A stretch of 64,000 nt of DNA from Stutzerimonas azotifigens DSM 17556 (GTDB taxonomy: Bacteria; Pseudomonadota; Gammaproteobacteria; Pseudomonadales; Pseudomonadaceae). A program made the position numbers and the translations under genes. The first letter of the stretch is position 1. Every line of letters starts with the position of its first letter. The DNA lies in contig NZ_KE384412.1 of NCBI RefSeq assembly GCF_000425625.1, positions 108,781 to 172,780 of the forward strand, given 5' to 3'. The notes below the pieces were generated by a model. That model ran no database searches, was not told where the DNA came from, and saw nothing but the letters and a program-made list of their open reading frames with translations. Of this stretch, positions 48,629-58,643 are shown piece by piece.

Positions 48629-51566
48629 CCTGTCCTACCTGGTCATCATCAGCGCACTCTACCTGCTGGTGCTGTTCGGCGTCGCCTGGGTCGGCGAGCG
48701 CGGCCTGATCCCGCGCTGGATCACCCGCCACCCGCTGACCTACACCCTGTCGCTGGGCGTCTACGCCAGCGCCTGGGCGTTCTACGGCGCGGTCGGCCTG
48801 GCCTACCAGTACGGCTACGGCTTCCTCGCCACCTACCTCGGGGTGTGCGGGGCCTTCCTGCTGGCGCCGGTGCTGCTCTACCCGATCCTGCGCATCACCC
48901 GCACCTACCAGCTGTCCTCGCTCGCCGACCTGTTCGCCTTCCGCTTCCGCAGCACCTGGGCCGGCGCGCTGACCACCGTGGTGATGCTGGTCGGCGTGCT
49001 GCCGCTGCTGGCGCTGCAGATCCAGGCGGTGGCCGACGCCATCGGCATCCTCACCCACGAGCCGCTGCAGGGCCGCGTCGCCCTGGGCTACTGCGCGCTG
49101 ATCATCCTCTTCACCGTGCTGTTCGGCTCGCGCCACATCGCCGCGCGGGAGAAGCACGAGGGGCTGGTGTTCGCCATCGCCTTCGAGTCGGTGGTCAAGC
49201 TGGTGACGCTCGGGGCGATCGGCCTGTACGCGCTCTACGGGGTGTTCGGCGGCCCCGGCCAGCTGGAGATCTGGCTGCTGCAGAACCAGAACGCCCTGAC
49301 CGCGCTGCACACGCCCCTGCAGGAGGGCCCCTGGCGCACGCTGCTGCTGGTGTTCTTCGCCTCGGCGATCGTGATGCCGCACATGTACCACATGACCTTC
49401 ACCGAGAACCTCAATCCGCGGGCGATGGTCAGCGCCAGCTGGGGCCTGCCGCTGTACCTGCTGCTGATGAGCCTGGCGGTGCCGCTGATCCTCTGGGCCG
49501 GCCTCAAGCTCGGGGTGGCGACCAATCCGGAGTACTTCACCCTCGGCGTCGGCATCGCCCTCGGCAACGAGACCCTCGCGCTGCTGGCCTTCATCGGTGG
49601 CCTGTCGGCCTCCAGCGGGCTGATCATCGTCTGCACCCTGGCGCTCTCCGGCATGGCCCTCAACCACCTGGTGCTGCCGCTGTACCAGCCGCCGGCCGAG
49701 GGCAACATCTACCGCTGGCTGAAATGGACCCGCCGCGGCCTGATCTTCACCGTCATCATGGCCGGCTACGGCTTCTACCTGCTGCTCGGCGCCGAGCAGG
49801 ACCTGTCCAACCTGGGCATCGTCGCCTTTGTCGCCACCCTGCAGTTCCTGCCCGGGGTGCTCTCGGTGCTGTACTGGCCGACGGCCAACCGGCGCGGCTT
49901 CATCGCCGGGCTGCTGGCCGGCATCGGGGTCTGGGTGACCACCATGCTGCTGCCGCTGATGGGCAACCTGGACGGCTTCTACATCCCGCTGTTCAACCTG
50001 GTCTACGTGCTCGACGACACCAGCTGGCACCTGGCGGCCATCGCCTCGCTGGCGACCAACGTTCTGGTGTTCTCGCTGGTGTCGCTGTTCACCGACGCCA
50101 GCGCCGAGGAGAAAGGCGCCGCCGAGGCCTGCGCCGTGGAGAACGTGCGCCGCCCGCAACGGCGCGAACTGGTGGCCGCCTCGCCGCAGGAGTTCGCCAC
50201 CCAACTGGCCAAACCGCTTGGCGCCAAGACCGCCCAGCGCGAGGTCGAGCAGGCCCTGCGCGACCTCGGCCTGCCGTTCGACGAGCACCGCCCCTACGCC
50301 CTGCGCCGGCTGCGCGACCGCATCGAGGCGAACCTCTCCGGCCTGATGGGCCCGAGCGTGGCGCAGGACATCGTCGAGAACTTCCTGCCGTACAAGCACG
50401 GCAACGAAGGCTACGTCACCGAGGACATCCACTTCATCGAGAACCGCCTCGAGGAATACCACTCGCGGCTGACCGGCCTCGCAGCCGAACTCGACGCCCT
50501 GCGCCGCTATCACCGGCAGACGCTGCAGGAGCTGCCGATGGGCGTCTGCTCGCTGGCCAAGGACCGCGAGATCCTGATGTGGAACAAGGCCATGGAGGAA
50601 CTGACCGGCATCGCCGCGAGCCAGGTGGTCGGCTCGCGCCTGGTCACCATCGCCGAGCCCTGGCGCACGCTGCTGCAGGACTTCATCGACCAGCCCGCCG
50701 AGCACCTGCACAAGCGCCAGCTGCCGCTCGACGGCGACACCCGCTGGCTGAACCTGCACAAGGCGGCGATCGACGAGCCGCTGGCGCCGGGCAACAGCGG
50801 GCTGGTGCTGCTGGTCGAGGACCTCACCGAAACCCAGGTGCTGGAAGACCGCCTGGTGCACTCCGAACGTCTGGCCAGCATCGGCCGGCTGGCCGCCGGC
50901 GTCGCCCACGAGATCGGCAACCCCATCACCGGCATTGCCTGCCTGGCGCAGAACCTGCGCGAGGAGCGCGAGGGCGACGGCGAGATCGGCGAGATCAGCG
51001 CGCAGATCATCGAGCAGACCAAGCGCGTCTCGCGCATCGTGCAGTCGCTGATGAGCTTCGCCCACGCCGGCGGCCGCCAGCAGAAGCTCTACCCGGTCAA
51101 CCTCGCCGAGGTCACCCAGGACGCCGTTGCCCTGCTCTCGCTGAACCGGCGCGGCACCGAGGTGCAGTACCTGAACCTGTGCGATCCGGCGCACCTGGTC
51201 GAAGGCGACCCGCAGCGCCTGGCGCAGGTGCTGATCAACCTGCTCTCCAACGCCCGCGACGCCTCCCCGCCGGGCGGGCTGATCCGCATCTGGAGCGAGG
51301 TGTCGGAGCAGACCGTCTACCTGATCGTCGAGGACGAGGGCAGCGGCATTCCGAAGGCCATCCAGGACCGCCTGTTCGAGCCCTTCTTCACCACCAAGGA
51401 CCCGGGCGAAGGGACCGGGCTGGGCCTGTCGCTGGTCTATTCCATCGTTGAGGAGCATTATGGCCAGATCATCGTCGACAGCCCGGCCGACCCAGGAACG
51501 CAACGTGGCACACGAATCAGGATCACCCTGCCGCGGTATGTCGAGGCGACCAACGCCGTGAGTTGA
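48612..51566 (+). CDS. cbrA: Sensor histidine kinase CbrA with a sodium-solute symporter domain
   Basis: CbrA senses carbon/nitrogen status and controls CbrB. The 984 residues consist of an SLC5/SSF transporter domain with about 13 helices (about 1-500; WVGERGLIPRWITRHPLTY (19), ASAWAFYG, SLADLFAFRFRS), a STAC-like linker (about 510-600), a PAS domain (about 630-740), HisKA with GVAHEIGNPITGI near residue 770, and an ATPase domain ending with NLLSNARDAS, DEGSGIP and GTGLGLSLVYSIVEEHYGQI (20). SLC5-type kinases may take up histidine in P. putida or respond to transport. The start overlaps cbrX by 17 bp; cbrB follows after 42 bp. Confidence 0.97.
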   Translation: MPTSFDLSYLVIISALYLLVLFGVAWVGERGLIPRWITRHPLTYTLSLGVYASAWAFYGAVGLAYQYGYGFLATYLGVCGAFLLAPVLLYPILRITRTYQLSSLADLFAFRFRSTWAGALTTVVMLVGVLPLLALQIQAVADAIGILTHEPLQGRVALGYCALIILFTVLFGSRHIAAREKHEGLVFAIAFESVVKLVTLGAIGLYALYGVFGGPGQLEIWLLQNQNALTALHTPLQEGPWRTLLLVFFASAIVMPHMYHMTFTENLNPRAMVSASWGLPLYLLLMSLAVPLILWAGLKLGVATNPEYFTLGVGIALGNETLALLAFIGGLSASSGLIIVCTLALSGMALNHLVLPLYQPPAEGNIYRWLKWTRRGLIFTVIMAGYGFYLLLGAEQDLSNLGIVAFVATLQFLPGVLSVLYWPTANRRGFIAGLLAGIGVWVTTMLLPLMGNLDGFYIPLFNLVYVLDDTSWHLAAIASLATNVLVFSLVSLFTDASAEEKGAAEACAVENVRRPQRRELVAASPQEFATQLAKPLGAKTAQREVEQALRDLGLPFDEHRPYALRRLRDRIEANLSGLMGPSVAQDIVENFLPYKHGNEGYVTEDIHFIENRLEEYHSRLTGLAAELDALRRYHRQTLQELPMGVCSLAKDREILMWNKAMEELTGIAASQVVGSRLVTIAEPWRTLLQDFIDQPAEHLHKRQLPLDGDTRWLNLHKAAIDEPLAPGNSGLVLLVEDLTETQVLEDRLVHSERLASIGRLAAGVAHEIGNPITGIACLAQNLREEREGDGEIGEISAQIIEQTKRVSRIVQSLMSFAHAGGRQQKLYPVNLAEVTQDAVALLSLNRRGTEVQYLNLCDPAHLVEGDPQRLAQVLINLLSNARDASPPGGLIRIWSEVSEQTVYLIVEDEGSGIPKAIQDRLFEPFFTTKDPGEGTGLGLSLVYSIVEEHYGQIIVDSPADPGTQRGTRIRITLPRYVEATNAVS

Positions 51567-51608
51567 CGAGGCCGCCACAGCGGGCCTCAGACCGTCGAGA
51601 GAGTTCCG

Positions 51609-53021
<1,413 letters not shown>

Positions 53022-53035
53022 TACCGTCTCCAACC

Positions 53036-53062
53036 TGTTACCGCTCATGTCGAGGCGTAACA
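53036..53062 (+). promoter_or_regulatory. Probable CbrB upstream activating sequence
   Basis: TGTTAC (53036-53041) and GTAACA (53057-53062) form an inverted pair with 15 bases between, matching the known CbrB-type palindrome TGTTAC/GTAACA. Further GGTAAC copies follow at 53064 and 53080. They lie about 100-150 bp upstream of the crcZ start, suitable for a sigma-54 activator. Confidence 0.65.
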
Positions 53063-53065
53063 GGT

Positions 53066-53101
53066 AACCGGGTTCATCGGTAACGGGAACCCGGTTTTTT
53101 T
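53066..53101 (+). terminator. cbrB rho-independent terminator
   Basis: AACCGGGTTC (53066-53075) and GAACCCGGTT (53087-53096) form a perfect 10-bp stem with an 11-base loop, followed by TTTTTTT to 53101. It overlaps the GGTAAC repeats. Confidence 0.9.
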
Positions 53102-53160
53102 CGCCTCACGAAAATCCACAAAATCCATAACTCATTGTTTTTAAATGAATTCCAGAAACT

Positions 53161-53174
53161 GGCACGGCACCTGC
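53161..53174 (+). promoter_or_regulatory. Sigma-54 promoter of crcZ
   Basis: TGGCACGGCACCTGCTT contains the invariant GG (53161-53162) and GC (53173-53174) separated by exactly 10 bases. The start site would be about 12 bases after the GC, near 53185. Confidence 0.9.
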
Positions 53175-53184
53175 TTTATCTATG

Positions 53185-53551
53185 GCACAACAACAATAAC
53201 AAGCAGACCCCATAACAAGAACAAGACGTATCGGCTCTAGCAGAACAAAAACAAGAAGGCAGAGGCGCAGCTAACTGATTCTTTTGGAGAGGAATTGCCA
53301 TCGGGGTTCGCCCCACGACCAGGCCGAGAACAACAAAAAACTGCTTCCAAGCAGCGCCTGAACTGGTTGGATCGACGATCACTGGCAACATCAGCGACCA
53401 AAGCAATCCGTTTGCTACTGGCTCCCATCGTAGGAGCACCTTCCCAGGGGCTACGGCCCCGGGACAGGCGATAACAAAAACAACAGGCCTGACAACCAAT
53501 AACAACAAAGCACGCACATCATTCGGGGGAGCTTCGGCTCCCCCAGTGCTT
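53185..53551 (+). ncRNA. crcZ: CrcZ small RNA
   Basis: CrcZ is the Hfq/Crc-sequestering RNA that relieves carbon catabolite repression in Pseudomonas, located between cbrB and pcnB as here. The RNA begins near GCACAACAACAATAACAAGC (20) and ends at a GGGGGAGC-TTCG-GCTCCCCC hairpin (53525-53544). Six CA-rich Hfq motifs (AANAA type) are visible at about 53187-53202, 53213-53225, 53243-53257, 53328-53340, 53471-53485 and 53498-53511. Length is about 367 bases; a 113-codon frame on the opposite strand is not a gene. Ends are estimates. Confidence 0.92.
53525..53551 (+). terminator. crcZ terminator
   Basis: GGGGGAGC (53525-53532), TTCG loop, GCTCCCCC (53537-53544), then AGTGCTT. Strong hairpin with a short T-poor tail. 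Confidence 0.75.
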
Positions 53552-53688
53552 CCCGCCCCTCGCTTTGACAGCCTCCCCCGCTTGCTTCAACATCCGGTGC
53601 TCCGCGGTGCTAGACTCCGCGCATCCTGCGCGCGTCGACCAGAGAGCGTCTGGTCCGCCCGGTCCTCCATTGGCCACAAGTGCACCTC

Positions 53689-55083
53689 ATGCTGAAGAAG
53701 CTGTTCCAGTCCTTTCGCTCTCCTCTGCGCCGTCTTCCGCTGCAACGTCGCGCACCTGAAATACTGACCAGCCGGCAACATTCGCTGCATCGAGACGACA
53801 TCAGCCGCAACGCGGTGAACGTGGTCCAGCGTCTGCAGCAGGCCGGCTACCAGGCCTACGTGGTAGGCGGCTGCGTGCGCGACCTGCTGCTGGACCTCGA
53901 TCCGAAGGATTTCGACGTGGCGACCAGCGCCACCCCCGAGCAGGTCCGTGCCGAGTTCCGTAACGCCCGCGTCATCGGCCGTCGCTTCAAGCTGGTCCAC
54001 GTGCACTTCGGTCGCGAGATCATCGAAGTCGCCACCTTCCGCGCCAATCACCCCGAAGACGACGACGAGGAAGATGCCAACCCGCTGGCCTCGCGCAACG
54101 AGAGCGGGCGAATCCTGCGCGACAACGTCTACGGTACCCTGGAGGACGACGCCCAGCGCCGCGACTTCACCATCAATGCGCTGTACTACGACCCGGCGAG
54201 CGAGCGCATCCTCGATCACACCCACGGCGTGCACGACATCCGCAACCGGCTGATCCGCCTGATCGGCGACCCCGAGCAGCGCTACCAGGAAGACCCGGTG
54301 CGCATGCTGCGCGCGGTACGCTTCGCCGCCAAGCTCGACTTCGAGATCGAGAAGCACAGCGCCGAGCCCATTCGTCGACTGGCGCCGCTGCTCAAGGAAA
54401 TCCCCTCCGCGCGGCTGTTCGACGAGGTCATCAAGCTGTTCCTCGGCGGGCAGGCCGAGCGCACCTTCGAACTGCTGCTCGAATACGACCTGTTCGCCCC
54501 GCTGTTCCCGGCCAGCGCGCTGGCGCTGGAACGCAACCCGGAGTACGCCGGCCAGCTGATCCGCCAGGCCCTGGCCAACACCGACGACCGGATCTACGCC
54601 GGCAAGCCGGTCACCCCGGCGTTCCTCTTCGCCGCCCTGCTCTGGCCCGCCCTGCCGGCCCGGGTGCTGGAGCTGCAGGACCGCGGCATGCCGCCGATCC
54701 CGGCCATGCAGGAAGCGGCGCACGACATCATCTGGCAACAGTGCCAGCGCACCGCGATTCCCAAGCGCTTCTCCATCCCCATGCGCGAGATATGGGACAT
54801 GCAGGAGCGCCTGCCGCGTCGTCATGGGCGCCGCGCCGACCAGTTGATCGAGAGCCCGCGCTTCCGCGCCGGCTACGACTTCCTGCTGCTGCGCGAGAGC
54901 GCCGGCGAGCAGACCGGCGGGCTGGGCGACTGGTGGACCGATTATCAGGAAGCCGACGAGGCCGGCCGCCGCGCGATGATCCGCGGTCTCAGCAGCAGCA
55001 AGGACGATCCCGCGGCCCGCAAGCGCCGGCGCGGCGGACGCCGACGCCGCAGCGGCGGCGATAGCGACGCCGCTGCCGACTGA
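53689..55083 (+). CDS. pcnB: Poly(A) polymerase I
   Basis: PcnB adds 3' poly(A) tails to RNAs and promotes decay. The 464-residue protein begins MLKKLFQSFRSPL, as in other pseudomonads; a GTG at 53680 is an alternative start. The nucleotidyltransferase motif is GGCVRDLLLDLDPKDFDVAT with the catalytic Asp pair, then RRDFTINALYYDPASERILD (20), and the flanking GDPEQRYQEDPVRMLRAVRF (20). The basic C-terminus (KRRRGGRRRRS) is typical for RNA binding. folK overlaps the stop (TGATG). Confidence 0.96.
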   Translation: MLKKLFQSFRSPLRRLPLQRRAPEILTSRQHSLHRDDISRNAVNVVQRLQQAGYQAYVVGGCVRDLLLDLDPKDFDVATSATPEQVRAEFRNARVIGRRFKLVHVHFGREIIEVATFRANHPEDDDEEDANPLASRNESGRILRDNVYGTLEDDAQRRDFTINALYYDPASERILDHTHGVHDIRNRLIRLIGDPEQRYQEDPVRMLRAVRFAAKLDFEIEKHSAEPIRRLAPLLKEIPSARLFDEVIKLFLGGQAERTFELLLEYDLFAPLFPASALALERNPEYAGQLIRQALANTDDRIYAGKPVTPAFLFAALLWPALPARVLELQDRGMPPIPAMQEAAHDIIWQQCQRTAIPKRFSIPMREIWDMQERLPRRHGRRADQLIESPRFRAGYDFLLLRESAGEQTGGLGDWWTDYQEADEAGRRAMIRGLSSSKDDPAARKRRRGGRRRRSGGDSDAAAD

Positions 55084-55571
55084 TGCCATGCGTCTACCTG
55101 GGGCTCGGCAGCAATCTCGCCGAGCCCGTGCAACAGCTCGAAGAGGCCCTGGCCGCCCTGGCCGCGCTGCCCGCCACCACGCTCGCCGCGGTGTCTTCCT
55201 TCTATGCCAGCGATCCGCTGGGCCCGCCGGACCAGCCGCGTTATGTCAACGCGGTGGCGGCGCTGGACACCGAGCTGCCACCGCTGGCCCTGCTCGATGC
55301 CCTGCAGACGATCGAGAACGACCAGGGCCGCGTGCGCGAACGCCGCTGGGGCCCACGCACCCTGGACCTGGACATCCTGCTTTACGGCGATCGCCTGATC
55401 GACGATCCACGCCTGCGGGTGCCGCACTACCACATGCACGCCCGCGCCTTCGTCCTCTACCCCCTCGCCGAGATCGCCCCCGCCGACCTGACCCTGCCGG
55501 ACGGCCGTGCCCTGGCCGAGCTGCTGGCCGCCTGCCCGCTCGCCGGGCTGGAACGCCTCGGCGCGGTGTAA
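55083..55571 (+). CDS. folK: 2-amino-4-hydroxy-6-hydroxymethyldihydropteridine pyrophosphokinase
   Basis: FolK transfers pyrophosphate from ATP to 6-hydroxymethyl-dihydropterin in folate synthesis. The 162-residue protein has YLGLGSNL at the N-terminus, RYVNAVAALD, the GRVRERRWGPRTLDLDILLY signature (split: RVRERRWGPRTLDLDILLY, 19) and VPHYHMHARAFVLYPLAEIA (20). ATG 55083 overlaps the pcnB stop by one base, so it is translationally coupled. Confidence 0.95.
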   Translation: MPCVYLGLGSNLAEPVQQLEEALAALAALPATTLAAVSSFYASDPLGPPDQPRYVNAVAALDTELPPLALLDALQTIENDQGRVRERRWGPRTLDLDILLYGDRLIDDPRLRVPHYHMHARAFVLYPLAEIAPADLTLPDGRALAELLAACPLAGLERLGAV

Positions 55572-55605
55572 CCGCCAGCGGTAACGTCTGTAACCGAGCG
55601 GTAAC
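55568..55605 (+). promoter_or_regulatory. Four GTAAC repeats between folK and panB
   Basis: GTAAC starts at 55568, 55581, 55590 and 55601, all in the same orientation. They form two imperfect tandem units, TGTAACCG...AGCGGTAAC, of about 22 bp. The first overlaps the folK stop. The same GTAAC core is found at the probable CbrB site at 53036-53085. Confidence 0.5.
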
Positions 55606-55613
55606 AGCGGCGA

Positions 55614-55644
55614 TTGACTAACCCGCGCACCATCGGGACTATAT
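55614..55644 (+). promoter_or_regulatory. Candidate panB promoter
   Basis: TTGACT (55614-55619) is a near-consensus -35, and CTATAT (55639-55644) a possible -10. The 19-base spacing is longer than ideal. It lies about 135 bp upstream of panB, directly after the GTAAC repeats. Confidence 0.4.
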
Positions 55645-55778
55645 GGCGCCCCGTGACGCATCGATTTGGGGCAATTGCGAGCTTCCCTGCACTGTCGAAC
55701 GGCGAACGTGCGAGAACCGACCCGTATTTGCAGCCCGTGCCTCGTGCCGGCCTGCCAAGGTTTCGAGAGGACGGCACC

Positions 55779-56579
55779 ATGCCTGATGTCACCCTGACCA
55801 CTCTGCAAGGGCTCAAGCGCAAGGGTGAGAAGATCACCATGCTCACCTGCTACGACGCCACCTTCGCCAAGACCGCGTCCGAAGCCGGCGTGGAAATCCT
55901 GCTGATCGGCGATTCGCTGGGCATGGTGCTGCAGGGCCACGACAGCACCCTGCCGGTCACCGTCGACGAGATGGCCTACCACACCGCCTGCGTCAAGCGC
56001 GGCAACCGTGGCGCCCTGATCCTCGCCGACCTGCCGTTCATGGCCAACGCCACGCCCGAGCAGACGCTGAACAACTGCGCCACCCTCATGCGCGCCGGCG
56101 CGCACATGATCAAGCTGGAAGGCGCCGGCTGGCTGGCCGAGGCGATCGGGCAACTGGCCGACCGCGGCGTGCCGGTCTGCGCCCATCTGGGGTTGACCCC
56201 GCAGGCGGTCAACCTGCTCGGCGGCTACAAGGTGCAGGGCCGCGAGGAGGCCGCCGCCAACCGCCTGATCGAAGACGCCAAGGCGCTCGAGCGGGCCGGC
56301 GCGGCCATGATCCTGGTCGAATGCATTCCCACCGAACTGGGCGCGCACCTGACTTCCGAACTGGGCATCCCGGTGATCGGCATCGGCGCCGGGCCGCACA
56401 CCGACGGCCAGGTGCTGGTGATGCACGACATGCTCGGGCTGTCGCTGAGCGGCCGCACCGCCAAGTTCGTGAAAAACTTCATGAACGGCCACACCAGCAT
56501 TTCCGCCGCCTTCGCCGCCTACGTCAGGGAAGTGAAGAGCGGTGAATTCCCCGCCGCCGAACACGGGTTCGCCGCATGA
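55779..56579 (+). CDS. panB: 3-methyl-2-oxobutanoate hydroxymethyltransferase
   Basis: PanB makes ketopantoate from 2-oxoisovalerate and methylene-tetrahydrofolate, the first committed step of pantothenate synthesis. The 266-residue protein has [20 protein letters not shown] (20), [20 protein letters not shown] (20), GANMIKLEGA-like ([10 protein letters not shown]) and [20 protein letters not shown] (20). ATG 55779 is preceded by GAGAGGACGG. The TGA overlaps panC (ATGA). Confidence 0.97.
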   Translation: MPDVTLTTLQGLKRKGEKITMLTCYDATFAKTASEAGVEILLIGDSLGMVLQGHDSTLPVTVDEMAYHTACVKRGNRGALILADLPFMANATPEQTLNNCATLMRAGAHMIKLEGAGWLAEAIGQLADRGVPVCAHLGLTPQAVNLLGGYKVQGREEAAANRLIEDAKALERAGAAMILVECIPTELGAHLTSELGIPVIGIGAGPHTDGQVLVMHDMLGLSLSGRTAKFVKNFMNGHTSISAAFAAYVREVKSGEFPAAEHGFAA

Positions 56580-57436
56580 AGACCGTACACACCATCGCCG
56601 AACTGCGCGCCGCCATCGCCGAAGCCCGCAGCGCCCGTCAGCGCATCGGCTTCGTCCCGACCATGGGCAACCTGCACAGCGGCCACATGGCGCTGATCGC
56701 GCGCGCCGCGCAGCATGCCGAGTTCATCGTCTCCAGCGTGTTCGTCAACCCGCTGCAGTTCGGCCCCAACGAGGATCTGGCGAGCTACCCCCGCACCCTG
56801 GCGGCCGACCAGGAGAAGCTCGCCGCGGCCGGCTGCCACCTGTTGTTCGCTCCCAGCGTCGAGGAAATGTACCCGGACGGTCAGGACAACCAGACCCGCG
56901 TCAGCGTCGCCGGCGTCTCCGCCGGGCTCTGCGGCGGCAGCCGGCCGGGCCACTTCGACGGCGTGGCCACCGTGGTCAGCAAGCTGTTCAACATGGTCCA
57001 GCCGGATACCGCGGTGTTCGGCCAGAAGGACTACCAGCAGCTGGCGGTGATCCGCACCATGGTGCGCGACCTCAACATGCCGGTGCAGATCGTCGGCGAA
57101 CCGACCGTGCGCGCCGAAGACGGCCTGGCACTGTCCTCGCGCAACGGCTACCTCAGCGAACAGGAACGTGCGCAGGCGCCGGTGCTCTACCGCACCCTGC
57201 AAGGTCTGGCGCGGGCCATCGAAGGCGGCCGCCGCGACTACCCGGCCCTGCTCGACGAGGGCCTGGACGCGCTGCGCGGCGCCGGCCTGCGCCCCGACTA
57301 CCTGGAAGTGCGCGACGCCCTGGCCCTCGGCCCGGCTTCGCCGGACAGCCCGGAGCTGGTCTTCCTGGTCGCCGCCTATCTCGGCAGGACGCGGCTGATC
57401 GACAACCTGGTGGTACGCCAGACCGCACGCGGCTGA
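56576..57436 (+). CDS. panC: Pantothenate synthetase
   Basis: PanC ligates pantoate to beta-alanine with ATP. The 286-residue enzyme shows [18 protein letters not shown] (HxGH motif), [20 protein letters not shown] (20), [20 protein letters not shown] (20), [13 protein letters not shown], and [14 protein letters not shown] 56576 overlaps the panB stop, so both are coupled. Confidence 0.97.
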   Translation: MKTVHTIAELRAAIAEARSARQRIGFVPTMGNLHSGHMALIARAAQHAEFIVSSVFVNPLQFGPNEDLASYPRTLAADQEKLAAAGCHLLFAPSVEEMYPDGQDNQTRVSVAGVSAGLCGGSRPGHFDGVATVVSKLFNMVQPDTAVFGQKDYQQLAVIRTMVRDLNMPVQIVGEPTVRAEDGLALSSRNGYLSEQERAQAPVLYRTLQGLARAIEGGRRDYPALLDEGLDALRGAGLRPDYLEVRDALALGPASPDSPELVFLVAAYLGRTRLIDNLVVRQTARG

Positions 57437-57460
57437 GTCCCCTCCCATCGCACGAACCCA

Positions 57461-57489
57461 GGCGGGCGGCACACGCGATGCCGCCTGCC
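57461..57489 (+). terminator. Hairpin between panC and panD
   Basis: GGCGGGCGGC (57461-57470) pairs with GCCGCCTGCC (57480-57489) with one G-U pair and a 9-base loop. No T-tract; possible attenuator within the pan operon. Confidence 0.4.
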
Positions 57490-57506
57490 GCCCACAAGGA
57501 ACCGTC

Positions 57507-57887
57507 ATGCACGCCATCATGCTCAAGGCCAAACTGCACCGCGCCCAGGTGACCCATTCGGTGCTCGACTACGAGGGCTCCTGCGCCATCGACGGCGAGT
57601 GGCTCGACCTGGCCGGCATCCGCGAGTACGAGCAGATCCAGCTCTACAACGTCGACAACGGCGAGCGCTTCACCACCTACGCCATCCGTGGCGAGGAAGG
57701 CTCGAAGATCATCTCGGTCAACGGCGCGGCCGCGCACAAGGCGGCGGTCGGCCACCGGCTGATCATCTGTGCCTATGCCCACTACAGCGAGGCCGAGTTG
57801 GCCGGCTTCAAGCCGAGCATCCTGTACATGGGCGCCGATGGCGGGCTGAGTCATACCAGCAATGCGATTCCGGTGCAGGTGGCGTAA
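57507..57887 (+). CDS. panD: Aspartate 1-decarboxylase
   Basis: PanD makes beta-alanine from aspartate for pantothenate synthesis. The 126-residue proenzyme self-cleaves at the Gly-Ser bond in YEGSCAIDG (residues 22-30), generating the pyruvoyl cofactor at Ser25. [14 protein letters not shown] and [19 protein letters not shown] (19) are also typical. AAGGA precedes ATG 57507, 70 bp after panC. Confidence 0.97.
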   Translation: MHAIMLKAKLHRAQVTHSVLDYEGSCAIDGEWLDLAGIREYEQIQLYNVDNGERFTTYAIRGEEGSKIISVNGAAAHKAAVGHRLIICAYAHYSEAELAGFKPSILYMGADGGLSHTSNAIPVQVA

Positions 57888-58643
57888 ACGCGGTATCAGC
57901 GAACCAGCGCGTGGATGAGGCTGCGCCGTCATCCACCCTACCCCCTTGCCTGCGATTGCGTCGCCCATGCGGGCGGGCGCCCTTGTGGGAGGCGAGGCCC
58001 GCCCTCGGGGCGATCGCCTCATGAACAGGCGCCATGGCACACGGCTCCCGGCGCCGTAGGGTGGAAAACCGCCCAGCGTTTTCCACCGCGTTTCGGTGTG
58101 TCGCTGCCGGGCAGCAGCCGAACCCGACGCGTGGATGAGGCTTCGCCGTCATTCCACCCTACCCCCTTGCCTGCGATTGCGTCGCCCATGCGGGCGGGCG
58201 CCCTTGTGGGAGGCCCGCCCTCGGGGCGATCGCCTCATGAACAGGCGCCATGGCACGCGGCTCGGCGACCGCAGGGTGGAGAACCGCGCAGTGTCTTTCA
58301 CCGCGCTCCGGTGTGTGGCCGGTCGCTCCGGGAGAGCCGAACCGACGCGTGGATGAGGCTGCGCGGTCATCCACCCTACGTGCCTTCGCAAGCAGGCGCG
58401 CTTCTATCGCTCGGATCGTGCATGTCGAGAACCACGACGGACATGCAAAGGGCCTGGCCTTTTTCTTTCCCCAGGGCTTGTTTGCCCACCACCGGAACGT
58501 CAGCATCGTTGACGGGTCACACAGCAGTCCAGATGGCACTTCGTGCCATCGCCGCGCGGCCGGAGCCTCGCGGTCAGCGCCAGCACCGCACGAGCCGGGC
58601 CGCAGGGCGCGCCAGCAACGTAACGCAAAGGAAGCCGCATCCC
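57888..58643. repeat. 756-bp intergenic region with a 220-bp tandem repeat
   Basis: GCGTGGATGAGG...CATCCACCCTAC elements start at 57909, 58129 and 58347, a tandem repeat of 220 and 218 bp. Each full unit also contains CCTGCGATTGCGTCGCCCAT, GTGGGAGGC...CCGCCCTCGGGG, CATGAACAGGCGCCATGGCA and an inverted GGGTGGA(A/G)AACCGC element. The same CCACCCTAC family occurs singly at 14662, 31197 and 31278. The pgi promoter presumably lies in 58380-58620, with no clear consensus. No gene is seen. Confidence 0.7.

Noticed and set aside
48591-51578. A 995-codon open frame on the minus strand opposite cbrA
   Set aside because: It is an antisense shadow of a high-GC gene with strong third-position bias. It has low-complexity Q/H/A/G/V-rich composition, no recognisable domain and no ribosome site.
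53176-53517. A 113-codon minus-strand frame over crcZ
   Set aside because: The region has a sigma-54 promoter, CA-rich Hfq motifs and a terminator matching crcZ. The peptide has no conserved domain; its TTG/TTGTT-rich codons just reflect the CA motifs on the other strand.
57915-58643. An N-terminal extension of pgi by 243 codons
   Set aside because: The extension translates the 220-bp tandem repeats, has no conserved sequence and no ribosome site; the family start and AAAGGAAG point to 58644.
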